Shown here in pieces: positions 46,146-56,019 of a stretch of 64,000 bases of DNA. Source of the stretch: Vibrio penaeicida (lineage in GTDB: Bacteria > Pseudomonadota > Gammaproteobacteria > Enterobacterales > Vibrionaceae); contig NZ_JAUYVM010000004.1 in assembly GCF_030689305.1 (NCBI RefSeq), positions 186,001-250,000 of the forward strand, written 5' to 3'. The notes below the pieces were generated by a model that ran no database searches, was not told the DNA's origin, and worked only from the letters and a program-made list of their open reading frames with translations. Numbering within the stretch: position 1 is the first letter of the stretch; the number at the start of each line of letters is the position of its first letter. A program made the position numbers and the translations under genes.

Positions 46146-47357
46146 CTATAGTTTCATGCAGTTAGCGTAATAAGTGACGGTTGAAGGCCAATCACTGAAT
46201 ACACCTAAAACACCTACTTTTTGTGCCAAAGCATCTAACATCACCATGGCATCACCATCATTATTGATGCTGTTTTTAACACTTTGATAATACCAACCAC
46301 CACCGTTGTTTAGTGGCCCAGAGCGCTCTAACGTCCATGTGATGATATCAAGACCAGCTTCTTTCGCTAGTTTGGCATAATCTGAAGGCACAATGCTTCC
46401 TTCACTGTCCAAAGTAACCAAGGCGTACATAGGAGGTGCAATAATGTTAACGCCTGATTCAGCTAAAGATTTCATATTATCTAGTGTGGGTTTAAAGTTC
46501 TCGTCGTTGTAGACTCGATCGTCTAAGTAAACAGCTTGCTGACCAAACTTAGGCTCGTTTGTTAGCCAGTATTTTACATCGTTCAAGTTAAACGATTGTA
46601 CGTAGGCATCCTTCGCTTTAATCCCGCCAGCTTTTAGTTCATCAATCAGTTTTTGTGCATAATCTTCTTGCGAAAAACCGTTGTAAGGCATACCAACAGC
46701 AGGGGACTTAAGCTCTGGAGTAACTTTTACACCATGTTCTTTAAACAAAGCGACGCTTTCTGCATGAGTCATTAACGTTCCCGACGTAGAGTAGAGATCG
46801 GTTCGCCAGCCTGGTGTTCCATTCATGTATTCTTCAGGTGTTTGAGCCATTGGGTTAGCTCCATCCATTTTTCCTTTAAGCGTTTTAAATTCCGCCAAAG
46901 TAAAGTCAGACGTGCGACATTCAGCTTGCGCTTTTTCTCCCGTTTCCAAATTGGCGGGCTTGAAAGGAACAGTACATTTTTTTGCAAGCTCAGGAATGGC
47001 GAGTACATTGGTTGTTGTATGCAGATCGCTTTGCGAATGACGACACACTAGTTCTTTGTCTTTCGTGAAAGTAACGTCACACTCGAGTACCCCAGCGCCT
47101 GTGCGAATTGCCGCTAAGTAAGATTCTTTGGTGTGTTCAGGAAACTGCATTGCTGCACCGCGGTGACCGATGGAAAAATCGCTTCGATGAAAAGGACCGG
47201 CTTCACAAGCTTGAAGCTTAGTTTTTAGTGCGCTTTCGTCCATATTGTCGACAAGATACATAGGGCGGGGACCCAAATCTGCCGAGACTTTGGCGAAGGC
47301 AACCCCTGACGTCAGCCCTAGGCAAATGAGCGTAGTACCCACAAGTGTTTGTTTCAT
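46146..47357 (-). CDS. glpQ: GlpQ, periplasmic glycerophosphodiester phosphodiesterase
   Basis: A 403-residue enzyme hydrolysing glycerophosphodiesters to glycerol 3-phosphate and an alcohol. Signal peptide [26 protein letters not shown] motifs: [18 protein letters not shown] (HR and E), [20 protein letters not shown] (ExD and second H) and [11 protein letters not shown]. The ATG at 47357 has GGAGA 7 bases upstream and is preferred to 47396, which would add codons before the signal peptide. A sigma-54-type promoter lies upstream, beside the sigma-54 two-component genes. Confidence 0.94.
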   Translation of the reverse strand: MKQTLVGTTLICLGLTSGVAFAKVSADLGPRPMYLVDNMDESALKTKLQACEAGPFHRSDFSIGHRGAAMQFPEHTKESYLAAIRTGAGVLECDVTFTKDKELVCRHSQSDLHTTTNVLAIPELAKKCTVPFKPANLETGEKAQAECRTSDFTLAEFKTLKGKMDGANPMAQTPEEYMNGTPGWRTDLYSTSGTLMTHAESVALFKEHGVKVTPELKSPAVGMPYNGFSQEDYAQKLIDELKAGGIKAKDAYVQSFNLNDVKYWLTNEPKFGQQAVYLDDRVYNDENFKPTLDNMKSLAESGVNIIAPPMYALVTLDSEGSIVPSDYAKLAKEAGLDIITWTLERSGPLNNGGGWYYQSVKNSINNDGDAMVMLDALAQKVGVLGVFSDWPSTVTYYANCMKL

Positions 47358-47404
47358 GTTATTTCTCCATTTTATAGAATGCACTTTAATGTGCAAAAGG
47401 AGAA

Positions 47405-47421
47405 TTGCAGGCTACATGCCA
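47405..47421 (-). promoter_or_regulatory. candidate sigma-54 (-24/-12) promoter of glpQ
   Basis: On the minus strand TGGCATGTAGCCTGCAA matches TGGCAC-N5-TTGCW with the invariant GG and GC exactly 10 bases apart. Expected transcript start near 47395, giving a leader of about 40 bases that begins with a GCAC-TTTAAT-GTGC inverted repeat (47381-47394). The adjacent gene encodes a sigma-54 activator. Confidence 0.7.
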
Positions 47422-47571
47422 ATTATTATATTCAACAAAAACAAATGGATAAGATTGGAGGTTTTGATTATGAGTCATTTTTGTCCTTCAAATGAAAGCC
47501 CTTAGCAACGCCAAGACGAAGGGAAGCCTTGACGTTTGATAAGTAACCCCAGCTCTGGTTAAGCAAGAAGT

Positions 47572-48924
47572 TTATGAGCGTTTTAGTACTTTAAAACTGT
47601 CTTTGTCTAACTGATGTTTTTTCATTTTCCGGTACAAGGTTTTTCGTGGAAGGTTTAGTGTTTCTGATACCTGATTAATGTTTCCGCTGCTTTCAGAAAG
47701 CGCTGTTACCAGTAAATTCTTTTCATACTGATCAATTTGTTCTTCAAATCCCAGGGTTTTAGCCGTTTTATCTACTTCAATTGGCGCTTCGAGATCAAAT
47801 CCATCTCCGACGATACCGAGTACGAACCGCTCAGCCACGTTTTTTAGCTCGCGAACATTGCCGACCCAAGTGTGTTTGTGTAATTGCTGAATATGCTCTT
47901 GATAAAGAGAGGGGGCACGAGTGCTGTATTTTTCACAAGATTGAAGGACAAAAAAACGAAACAGACTTTGCAGATCTTCTTTGCGATCACGAAGCGGTGG
48001 TAAATGAATGCTCGCAATATTTAACCGATAAAAGAGGTCGCTTCGGAATTGTCCCTGCTCACTTAACGCAGACAAGTCCGCTTTGCTCGCAGCAATAATC
48101 GTAATATTGACCTTAATGAGCTCGTTGCTGCCTACTCGTTCAATAACACGCTCTTGGATAAAACGAAGTAACTTTATTTGAATGGCAATTGGCATGGTTT
48201 CTATTTCATCAAGGAAAAGGGTGCCGCCATTGGCTTGCTCGATCTTTCCAATTCGTTTGCGATTCGCGCTTGTGAAAGCCCCGGCTTCATGCCCGAAAAG
48301 CTCACTTTCAATAATACTTTCACTCATTCCGCCACAGTTAATGGCGACGAACGGTTTCGATTTTCGTTTACTAAACTGGTGCAAGGCTCTGGCTATAACT
48401 TCTTTACCTGTTCCGGTTTCGCCGTTGATGATGGTGTCTACATTTGATTTAGCAAGAGCTAGGACTTGAGTGCGGATCTTTTCCATTTTACTGGAGTCAC
48501 CAATGATGACGTCTTCTATACTGGTGCTGCTGGGCAAAGGGTGCTTTTCTAGCTGCATGAGCCGGGTCTGACACGCCATTGTTAACTTTTCGGTTAACAG
48601 TTCCGGTTCTAGCGGCTTCTCTAAGAAATCAAAGGCGCCGTTTTTCATGGCTTTTATGGCCATGGGAATATCACCATGTCCACTCATTAAGATGACAGGG
48701 ACCCCAGGTGCTCGATTATTAATCGCACTAAGCAGGCACAACCCATCGATGGAAGGCATTTTAACGTCGCACAAAACAGCTAGGTTACTTTCTGGCTTAA
48801 GCTGTTTGAGCGCCTTTTCTGGTTCAGTAAACGTAGAAACATCGAACCCTTCAAGTTCGAGCATTTCTCCGACAGCGTCGACGACATCGTGTTCGTCGTC
48901 AATAAGTAAAATTGAATGTTTCAT
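47572..48924 (-). CDS. sigma-54-dependent response regulator (NtrC/DctD type)
   Basis: A 450-residue activator. Receiver domain residues 1-120 with acidic D9/D10, phospho-acceptor D53 and K103. AAA+ domain has Walker A GETGTGKE at 168-175 and Walker B GGTLFLDEIETMP. The sigma-54-contact loop reads GAFTSA rather than GAFTGA. A Fis-type helix-turn-helix ends the protein (INQVSETLNLPRKTLYRKMKKH). It forms an operon with the kinase upstream (12-base gap). The nearest target is the sigma-54 promoter of glpQ. DctD and PgtA are the closest named types; neither is certain. Confidence 0.92.
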   Translation of the reverse strand: MKHSILLIDDEHDVVDAVGEMLELEGFDVSTFTEPEKALKQLKPESNLAVLCDVKMPSIDGLCLLSAINNRAPGVPVILMSGHGDIPMAIKAMKNGAFDFLEKPLEPELLTEKLTMACQTRLMQLEKHPLPSSTSIEDVIIGDSSKMEKIRTQVLALAKSNVDTIINGETGTGKEVIARALHQFSKRKSKPFVAINCGGMSESIIESELFGHEAGAFTSANRKRIGKIEQANGGTLFLDEIETMPIAIQIKLLRFIQERVIERVGSNELIKVNITIIAASKADLSALSEQGQFRSDLFYRLNIASIHLPPLRDRKEDLQSLFRFFVLQSCEKYSTRAPSLYQEHIQQLHKHTWVGNVRELKNVAERFVLGIVGDGFDLEAPIEVDKTAKTLGFEEQIDQYEKNLLVTALSESSGNINQVSETLNLPRKTLYRKMKKHQLDKDSFKVLKRS

Positions 48925-48936
48925 TGTAATAGTTAT

Positions 48937-50814
48937 TTAGTTCGTTTTGAGTGTTAAGGTGAAGGTTGTACCTTCCTGAGCTTTGGATTCCGCTCTAATA
49001 GAGCCACCAAAGTCTTTGATAATGTTGTAAGCGATGGACAAGCCAAGCCCTAATCCTTTACCCGATTCTTTGTTGGTATAAAAGGGGTCAAATATGTGTT
49101 CGATTTCTTCTTGGTTTATCCCCGTACCGTTATCTGAAACGGTAATGCTTGTTTGATTTTGTGTCGTCGTTACGGCAATAGATATCGTCGGGTCTGAGAC
49201 TTTTTCTACCGCGTCTAACGCATTCCCGATAATGTTAACCAATACTTGTTCTAAGCGAATGGTGTTAGCAGACACATACGTAAGGGAGTCGGGCTCAAAA
49301 GTGATAATGTCATTTGGATAGCGGCTTTCTAAAAGTTGAATGGCATCGTTGATGACCGGTTCCAAGTGTACCGATTCCATATGGCCATCACTTTTTCTTG
49401 CGAACGCTCTGAGATGCCGTGTTATCGCAGCGGTTTTGGATAGAAGCTTTTGTATTTTATCTAAGTTAGTTATCGCTTTTTCAGGGTTATCTTTGTCTAA
49501 CCACAATTTCGCGCTTCTTACGTGGCTGTTCACGGCTGTGAGAGGTTGATTAATTTCATGTGTTATCCCAACGCTTAACTCTCCGAGTGCCGCTAACTTG
49601 CCGGCTTGTATTAACTCGTCCTGTGTGGAGCGAAGTTTCTTTTCTGCGGTAGCACGTTCGATGACTTCTTGCTCAAGCCGTTTGTTAGTTTGTTCAACTT
49701 CAATTGCTGTTTGTTGGAACACTTGCAAGTCTTTAGCCATTTCCGTTACTTCATCGCCACCAGAAATCGCGACAGGTGTGGCGAGATGTCCACTCGAAAT
49801 GGCTTTCATATTAAGTTGAAGTTGCTGAATTCTTTGTAAGATATTTTTCTTTACATAAAACCAAGATATAGCCACGGCTGTTGCTATGCTGATTAGCGAA
49901 AGCAGTACGGCAAACCTTTGATTAGCCGACAATGATTGTCTTGCCGAATTAAGCGACCGATCGATGTCAGAATTAACGGTGGCAGTGTATCGCTCAATTT
50001 GCACAGCAAGCTGGTGTAGATGCGTGTTACTGTTCTCGAGTAAGAATTGAGCTTGGTAATGTCTATCGATTAATTCATCTTTTAGCGCAAAGAGCCTGCC
50101 ACCTCGAGAAGTTAATTTATGAAGAACAACCAATTGCTCATTTAAGTTTGGGTGCTGAGAGGGAAGGGAACTTTTCTGCCATACTAACCACCATCTATTC
50201 CCTAACTCTTCTAATCGCAAGATGGTTTCATCCAACTCGTTAAAGCTGGCATCGTTATATAGTTTTTCAGCAAGGCCAGACTGGTAATAAATAAGTGACC
50301 GAAACTGTGCGTATTCGATTTTTTGCTTCTCGGAGTTCGATAACGAATCGAGAGACTCACCTGCTAATTCCAATAGTGGGAACAATCCATCAAGTAAAAA
50401 GTTCAGTTGAGAAGTTAGTTGATCCGATTGAGCTTCATTCTGATAAAGCAAACTCAAGCTGTTTCCGATTTGAGTGATGATGTTCTTAAAGTAGTTATGG
50501 TAGTCAGGGAACTGCGCCATGACATGGTTCATTTCAACAATCGCGCTGTTAATCTCTTCCATGGCATGGTTGCGTGACACGCTTGAATCAGCCGTACCTA
50601 GGAGTGGAGCTGTGGCAATGATCAGGCGAACCTTGTCATTTAATTTTGCGGCATAGTCCAACGCTTTGAGATCATTGTTGTTCAAATGCTCTAGTCGGGT
50701 ATTGATATCTAAAAAGGTATAAGAAGACAATCCAGATACGATAAGCGTGGTTAAGGACAAAATAGCCATTGCCAGTGCCAGCCGCACGCCCATACCTTTC
50801 CATCGTATTTTCAT
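48937..50814 (-). CDS. membrane sensor histidine kinase paired with the sigma-54 regulator
   Basis: A 625-residue kinase. N-terminal helix at about 12-32, a long all-helical periplasmic domain (about 33-300, TorS/four-helix-bundle-like), a second membrane helix (FAVLLSLISIATAVAISWFYV), a HAMP segment, a coiled-coil, then HisKA with GELSVGITHEINQPLTAVNSH (phosphorylated His) and HATPase_c with N-box IIGNALDAVE, DNGTGI and GKGLGLGLSI. HEINQPL is typical of DctB/FixL-type kinases. The stimulus is unknown; with glpQ and phn genes adjacent, a phosphorus compound or glycerophosphodiester is a reasonable inference. Confidence 0.92.
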   Translation of the reverse strand: MKIRWKGMGVRLALAMAILSLTTLIVSGLSSYTFLDINTRLEHLNNNDLKALDYAAKLNDKVRLIIATAPLLGTADSSVSRNHAMEEINSAIVEMNHVMAQFPDYHNYFKNIITQIGNSLSLLYQNEAQSDQLTSQLNFLLDGLFPLLELAGESLDSLSNSEKQKIEYAQFRSLIYYQSGLAEKLYNDASFNELDETILRLEELGNRWWLVWQKSSLPSQHPNLNEQLVVLHKLTSRGGRLFALKDELIDRHYQAQFLLENSNTHLHQLAVQIERYTATVNSDIDRSLNSARQSLSANQRFAVLLSLISIATAVAISWFYVKKNILQRIQQLQLNMKAISSGHLATPVAISGGDEVTEMAKDLQVFQQTAIEVEQTNKRLEQEVIERATAEKKLRSTQDELIQAGKLAALGELSVGITHEINQPLTAVNSHVRSAKLWLDKDNPEKAITNLDKIQKLLSKTAAITRHLRAFARKSDGHMESVHLEPVINDAIQLLESRYPNDIITFEPDSLTYVSANTIRLEQVLVNIIGNALDAVEKVSDPTISIAVTTTQNQTSITVSDNGTGINQEEIEHIFDPFYTNKESGKGLGLGLSIAYNIIKDFGGSIRAESKAQEGTTFTLTLKTN

Positions 50815-50931
50815 ATATCACTAACAAACTTAATAGAATACACCGTTATATAATGACCAATAACGATGCATTTATCCTAGTTAAGTTATAGTTTTGTTAA
50901 AAAAACTAAGCGCTGTGTCACTATGATGAAA

Positions 50932-51855
50932 CTACAGCTTGGCTACAGATACCAGTGGGCAATGATCACTAAGCCGATGGTTAAGGACATCATGTTTGGT
51001 AAAGGTGATTTGTTTTGCTTGATTAAGCGGCAGATCAGGGCTTGAAACTATATGATCAATTAGATTTTGATACTGGTGTGTTTTTGTTGGATTAGAACGA
51101 GATCTCACGCGGCACTCTGCTTTGGTGTTTTTACTGGTCAGAGTAACTTGAGTATTTGTGTTTTTCGTTAATATACGCCACAACCAGTCATTAGGGTAGG
51201 CAAGATTATGGTTGAAATCGCCCATAATGGCATAAGATTGACCTTTCTTTTGTCTTTCTTTAATCCATCCATTAAGCGATTTACCTTGTTTGGCTAGGGC
51301 TCGGCAGGAATTGGTATTCTTTCTTGCAGCAAAGCAGCCCGATTTTAAATGTATAGACAACAAGTGAATAGGCTTCTTTTTCGGAATATCAACAACAATG
51401 TAAGTAGCAAACCGTAACTTGTTAAACTGAGATGGCATCAAATTAATATCATCTTGGTTTTGAACATTGATGCCTTTTGATACAGCAAACCCAGTGTATT
51501 GATTAATATCCTCAAACTGTAGATCTCGATGTTTACTTCTAGACCGTTCCGAGAAAAAGTATTGATAGCCAGCCCCAGTTACTTGCTCGAGCGCTTCTTT
51601 TGAATCCACTTCTTGAAATGACATTATGTGTGAAGACGGATTAGGTATATTACTAAACACCTTGTTCAGTGCTTTAAAGTCACTGGTTTCTCTTTGGCTA
51701 GGTTCAATTCGCTCACTCGGATTAGTGGTTAGCCACTCAAGGTTCCAAGTGGAAAACGTAAACTCTGTGCTTGCAGCAGGGAAATGAACAAGAAATGTTG
51801 ATAAGAAGAAAAAACGTGTCAAAAGGAAAAGAAAGCGTTTCAAAATGAATCTCAT
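50932..51855 (-). CDS. exported endonuclease/exonuclease/phosphatase-family protein
   Basis: A 307-residue DNase I-like protein. The N-terminus (MRFILKRFLFLLTRFFFLSTFLVHFPAAS) is a signal peptide or anchor. Catalytic blocks: FSTWNLEWL, MSFQEVDSKEAL (metal-binding Glu), LLSIHLKSGC (His), AIMGDFNHNLA (Asp/Asn) and HRLSDHCPLVSV (Asp-His pair). It should cleave nucleic acid or a phosphoester outside the cytoplasm, which could fit nutrient scavenging next to phosphodiesterase genes, though it has its own promoter. Confidence 0.87.
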   Translation of the reverse strand: MRFILKRFLFLLTRFFFLSTFLVHFPAASTEFTFSTWNLEWLTTNPSERIEPSQRETSDFKALNKVFSNIPNPSSHIMSFQEVDSKEALEQVTGAGYQYFFSERSRSKHRDLQFEDINQYTGFAVSKGINVQNQDDINLMPSQFNKLRFATYIVVDIPKKKPIHLLSIHLKSGCFAARKNTNSCRALAKQGKSLNGWIKERQKKGQSYAIMGDFNHNLAYPNDWLWRILTKNTNTQVTLTSKNTKAECRVRSRSNPTKTHQYQNLIDHIVSSPDLPLNQAKQITFTKHDVLNHRLSDHCPLVSVAKL

Positions 51856-51994
51856 TTGTTATTAATCTTTTTCAGGAATAATAACGGAATTTGAATAGAT
51901 AAAGTATGACGTTTGGTTCAATTTTAACAAACAATCCAAATGTGCGATCGTCGCCACTAAGATCGATTTGATCTTGCACGCTCGCTTGTTTTTA

Positions 51995-52008
51995 TTGATT
52001 TGGATCAA
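51995..52008. promoter_or_regulatory. perfect FNR site upstream of nrdDG
   Basis: TTGAT-TTGG-ATCAA matches the FNR consensus at all ten specific positions. It lies 107 bases before the nrdD start, consistent with activation under anaerobiosis. Confidence 0.85.
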
Positions 52009-52040
52009 AACGCCTCCCCTGCGCATAACTTCTAATATTC

Positions 52041-52086
52041 CACCACATATAGTGCCTTTGAAAAATAAATACGCATATATAGTGTT
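52041..52086. promoter_or_regulatory. pair of NrdR-like boxes upstream of nrdD
   Basis: CACCACATATAGTGCC (52041-52056) and ACGCATATATAGTGTT (52071-52086) resemble the NrdR box (ACAC...TATA...GTGT). Their ATATAGTG arms are exactly 30 bp apart, close to three helical turns, as in known NrdR box pairs. The left arms are imperfect. Confidence 0.65.
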
Positions 52087-52114
52087 TTAAACCAGCCAGC
52101 GCCGAGGAGTAAAA

Positions 52115-54235
52115 GTGAATACAGTTGTCATAAAAAGGGATGGGGCGAAAGCACCATTTGATAAGGGACGCATCATAACTGCTGTAGAAAGTGCATCGAA
52201 TACATCTGATGAAGCGCTTTACCGATACGCCGAACAGGTTGCAAGCGCAGTCTACAATTCGCTAGAAAATCGCCTAGAAGTATGCATTCAGGAAATTCAA
52301 ACTCTGGTTGAAAACGAGCTGATGCAAGGTCCTTATAAAGGTTTGGCTCGTTCTTACATTGAGTATCGTCACGACCGAGATATTGCACGTGAAAAACTCA
52401 GCGTTTTAAATAAAGAAATTGAAGGGCTTATTGAACAAAGTAATGCCGACTTGCTCAATGAGAATGCGAATAAAGACGGCAAAGTTATCCCTACACAGCG
52501 CGACCTACTGGCCGGAATAGTTGCAAAACATTATGCTAAAACTCACATTTTGCCACGCGACATTGTCCAAGCTCATGAAGCTGGAGATATCCATTACCAT
52601 GATCTAGATTACGCGCCTTTCTTTCCAATGTTTAACTGCATGCTCATTGATTTAAAAGGCATGCTCACGCACGGATTTAAAATGGGGAACGCTGAAATCG
52701 ACACACCAAAATCGATTTCAACCGCAACCGCGGTTACTGCTCAAATCATTGCTCAAGTTGCAAGCCACATCTACGGCGGAACCACGATAAACCGTATAGA
52801 TGAGGTTTTAGAGCCTTACGTATTGGCTAGCTACAATAAGCATTTAGAAATAGCGAAAGAGTGGGATATTCATAATCCAGAGGCTTTTGCTAAAGCTCGC
52901 ACAGAGAAAGAGTGCTACGATGCATTCCAGTCTTTAGAATATGAAGTAAACACTCTCCATACTGCAAACGGTCAGACTCCATTCGTAACATTTGGTTTTG
53001 GCTTGGGAACAAGTTGGGCATCTAAACTTATTCAACAATCTATTTTAAAAAATCGAATCTCTGGCTTGGGGAAAAATCGTAAAACAGCTGTTTTTCCGAA
53101 ACTTGTCTTCGCTATCAAAGATGGTCTTAATCACAAGAAATCGGATCCGAACTACGATGTAAAATCACTGGCACTAGAGTGCGCATCCAAACGTATGTAT
53201 CCAGATATCCTTAACTACGACAAAGTGGTTGAAGTGACGGGTTCTTTTAAAACACCAATGGGTTGCAGAAGCTTCTTAAATACCTACGAAGAGAATGGTG
53301 AGTTGATTCACGAAGGTAGGAATAACCTAGGTGTTGTAAGTCTTAACCTACCGAGAATTGCGATTCAAGCTAAAGGTAGTGAAAAGGCTTTCTATAAACT
53401 GTTAGATGAAAAACTCGCTTTAGCTCGTCGTGCCTTAGAAACACGCATATCTCGATTAGAGACGGTGAAAGCCAGAGTCGCCCCAATTTTATACATGGAA
53501 GGGGCATGCGGCGTGCGTTTGTCTCCAGATGAAAGCGTTGCTTCAATTTTCAAAAATGGCAGAGCCTCAATTTCACTTGGGTACATTGGTATACATGAAA
53601 CCATGGTGGCTCTGTTTGGTGAATCTGATCATATGTACGATAGCGACACGCTTAGATCGAAAGGATTAAGCATTGTAGAGTACATGAAAACACGAGTTGA
53701 AACGTGGACAGAAGAAACCGGTTATGGTTTTAGCTTGTATGGAACACCGAGTGAAAACTTGTGCAGCCGATTCTGTCAAATTGATACTAAAGAATATGGT
53801 GTGATTGAAGGGGTAACCGACAAAGGGTATTACACCAATAGTTTCCACTTGGACGTGCAAAAGAAAGTGAACCCGTACGACAAAATCGATTTTGAAATGC
53901 CATATCCAGAAGTGTCTAGTGGTGGGTTCATATGTTATGGCGAGTTCCCTAGCATGCAACGTAACATTGAAGCGTTAGAAAACGTATGGGACTACAGCTA
54001 TAGCCGAGTTCCATATTACGGCACCAATACACCGATCGATGAGTGCTACGATTGCAGTTATACCGGAGAATTTGAGTGTACGAGCAAGGGCTTTACATGC
54101 CCAAGTTGTGGAAACCATGATTCCACAAGGGTTTCAGTGACTCGCAGAGTGTGCGGTTACTTGGGCAGCCCTGACGCAAGACCGTTTAACTTCGGTAAGC
54201 AAGAAGAAGTGAAACGCAGAGTTAAACACCTTTAA
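52115..54235 (+). CDS. nrdD: NrdD, anaerobic class III ribonucleoside-triphosphate reductase
   Basis: A 706-residue glycyl-radical enzyme making deoxyribonucleotides without oxygen. An ATP-cone domain is at the N-terminus (VVIKRDGAKAPFDKGRIITAV). The substrate-reducing domain covers the middle. Four zinc-ligand cysteines occur in CYDC and CPSC near residue 650, and the radical glycine is Gly681 in RRVCGYLG, the same number as in E. coli. GTG start with GAGGAG. Its stop overlaps the nrdG start (TAATG). FNR and NrdR sites precede it. Confidence 0.97.
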   Translation: MNTVVIKRDGAKAPFDKGRIITAVESASNTSDEALYRYAEQVASAVYNSLENRLEVCIQEIQTLVENELMQGPYKGLARSYIEYRHDRDIAREKLSVLNKEIEGLIEQSNADLLNENANKDGKVIPTQRDLLAGIVAKHYAKTHILPRDIVQAHEAGDIHYHDLDYAPFFPMFNCMLIDLKGMLTHGFKMGNAEIDTPKSISTATAVTAQIIAQVASHIYGGTTINRIDEVLEPYVLASYNKHLEIAKEWDIHNPEAFAKARTEKECYDAFQSLEYEVNTLHTANGQTPFVTFGFGLGTSWASKLIQQSILKNRISGLGKNRKTAVFPKLVFAIKDGLNHKKSDPNYDVKSLALECASKRMYPDILNYDKVVEVTGSFKTPMGCRSFLNTYEENGELIHEGRNNLGVVSLNLPRIAIQAKGSEKAFYKLLDEKLALARRALETRISRLETVKARVAPILYMEGACGVRLSPDESVASIFKNGRASISLGYIGIHETMVALFGESDHMYDSDTLRSKGLSIVEYMKTRVETWTEETGYGFSLYGTPSENLCSRFCQIDTKEYGVIEGVTDKGYYTNSFHLDVQKKVNPYDKIDFEMPYPEVSSGGFICYGEFPSMQRNIEALENVWDYSYSRVPYYGTNTPIDECYDCSYTGEFECTSKGFTCPSCGNHDSTRVSVTRRVCGYLGSPDARPFNFGKQEEVKRRVKHL

Positions 54236-54702
54236 TGAATTACCATCAATATCATTCGGTTGATGTAGTAAACGGACCTGGTACACGCTGTACACTGTTT
54301 GTATCAGGTTGCGTTCACCAGTGTCGGGGATGTTACAACAAATCCACTTGGTCTTTGTGTTCTGGTCATCCATTTACATCGGAGCTCGAAGACCAAATTA
54401 TCAAAGATCTGTCTGATACGCGTATACCTAAAAGAGGGCTCACACTATCTGGTGGTGACCCACTTCATCCTGAAAATGTATCAGATATTTTACGGATTGT
54501 TGTACGCGTAAAGTCTGAGTGCCCCGACAAGGACATATGGCTTTGGACGGGGTATCGAATGGATGAACTGACGACGGAGCAAAAGCGAGTGGTTGATCTT
54601 ATCGATGTTTTAATTGATGGAAAGTTTGAGCAGGAGCAAGCTGATCCTAATTTAAGTTGGCGTGGAAGCGCCAATCAAATCATTCACTACATGAAAGTGT
54701 AA
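54235..54702 (+). CDS. nrdG: NrdG, radical-SAM activase of NrdD
   Basis: A 155-residue radical SAM enzyme. The CxxxCxxC cluster motif appears as CVHQCRGC at about residues 26-33. LTLSGGDPLHPENV is the SAM-contacting GGE-like motif. It generates the glycyl radical on NrdD Gly681. Translationally coupled to nrdD. Confidence 0.96.
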   Translation: MNYHQYHSVDVVNGPGTRCTLFVSGCVHQCRGCYNKSTWSLCSGHPFTSELEDQIIKDLSDTRIPKRGLTLSGGDPLHPENVSDILRIVVRVKSECPDKDIWLWTGYRMDELTTEQKRVVDLIDVLIDGKFEQEQADPNLSWRGSANQIIHYMKV

Positions 54703-54822
54703 ATTCGCAAAGACGAACAGGTTGAATCGTAGCGTTTAAACAATCACAATTTCCTTTCGATTTTTTGTTGTAACAATGTTAACTTGCTTGTCACTGTTGA
54801 ATATCAAAGGGTTGTGAATTCC

Positions 54823-56010
54823 ATGCTATCTCATCTACCGGAACCGAAACAGGATCCGATTCTTTCGCTCTCTGTTGCCTACCGAAATGATCCTAGAACC
54901 GAAAAAGTGGATCTGGGTATTGGTGTTTATCGAAATAGTAACGGTGACACACCAATCATGAAGGCTATCGCGTTAGCTCAAGAGCACGTTGCATCAACAC
55001 AAAAAACGAAAGCCTATGTAGGGCTTGCTGGTTGTGAAGAATTCAACCAAAGCATGGTAGATTTATTGCTAAAAGGAACGGCGGCTTACGATCGCGTTTC
55101 GGCTATTCAAACTCCAGGCGCGAGTGGTGCACTTCGCATGTTGGGCGACTTACTGAAAGTTGCCCAACCGAACACCACTATATGGCTAAGTAATCCAAGC
55201 TATGTGAACCATCAACCTGTGATGGAAGCCGCTGGATTGAAAGTTAAGCATTACCGATACTTTAGCCCTTCAACAAAGCAAGTTGACGTTACAGCAATGC
55301 TTGAAGACTTATCTCTCGCTGGTCCAGAAGACGTTGTTTTACTTCACGGCTGCTGTCATAACCCAACGGGTGCAGATATTGATTTTAAAGCATGGGAAGC
55401 CATTACAGACATGGCAACCAAGCAGGGTTTCACCCCATTTGTTGATATCGCTTATCAAGGTTTTGGAGACGGACTAGAAGAGGATGCACTGGGTTTGCAG
55501 CATATGGCAAACCACGTTGAAGAAATGTTCATTACCACTTCCTGTTCAAAAAACTTCGGTTTATATCGTGAACGAACTGGCGCAGCGATAGTTGTCGGTA
55601 AAAATGCTAATGAAGCAGCTAACGCAAAAGGGAAGTTGTTGCAGCTAGCACGTGCGACTTACACCATGCCGCCAGATCACGGTGCCGCATTGGTAAAAAC
55701 TGTACTAGGAAACAAAGAGCTAACTTCTGTTTGGCGAGAAGAACTTTCGCAAATGCAGCATAGGCTTGTTTCTCTAAGGGAAGGTTTATGTTCAGAGCTT
55801 AAAAATGCACATAACTCTGACCAATTTGACTTTATCCAGTCACACAAAGGTATGTTCACTGTGCTAGGCTTCTCATCTGAACAAATGCTTCAACTACGTG
55901 AAAACTATGGAATCTACGGTGTGGGTGACGGGCGTATAAACATCGCGGGCCTTACCGAAAAAGACATTCCTTATGTAGCCGAGGCAATAGTAACCGTATC
56001 TAACCAATAA
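54823..56010 (+). CDS. class I aspartate/aromatic aminotransferase (AspC/TyrB type)
   Basis: A 395-residue PLP enzyme transaminating aspartate and/or aromatic amino acids with 2-oxoglutarate. Typical blocks: KVDLGIGVYRNSNGDTPIMKAI, GCCHNPTGADI, FVDIAYQGFGDGLEEDA, and the PLP lysine in TTSCSKNFGLYRERTGA. The ATG at 54823 fits family length; a GTG at 54814 lies closer behind AAAGG and is an alternative. No operon partner is obvious except the close downstream lipoprotein gene. Confidence 0.92.
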   Translation: MLSHLPEPKQDPILSLSVAYRNDPRTEKVDLGIGVYRNSNGDTPIMKAIALAQEHVASTQKTKAYVGLAGCEEFNQSMVDLLLKGTAAYDRVSAIQTPGASGALRMLGDLLKVAQPNTTIWLSNPSYVNHQPVMEAAGLKVKHYRYFSPSTKQVDVTAMLEDLSLAGPEDVVLLHGCCHNPTGADIDFKAWEAITDMATKQGFTPFVDIAYQGFGDGLEEDALGLQHMANHVEEMFITTSCSKNFGLYRERTGAAIVVGKNANEAANAKGKLLQLARATYTMPPDHGAALVKTVLGNKELTSVWREELSQMQHRLVSLREGLCSELKNAHNSDQFDFIQSHKGMFTVLGFSSEQMLQLRENYGIYGVGDGRINIAGLTEKDIPYVAEAIVTVSNQ

Positions 56011-56019
56011 GAGGTGGTA

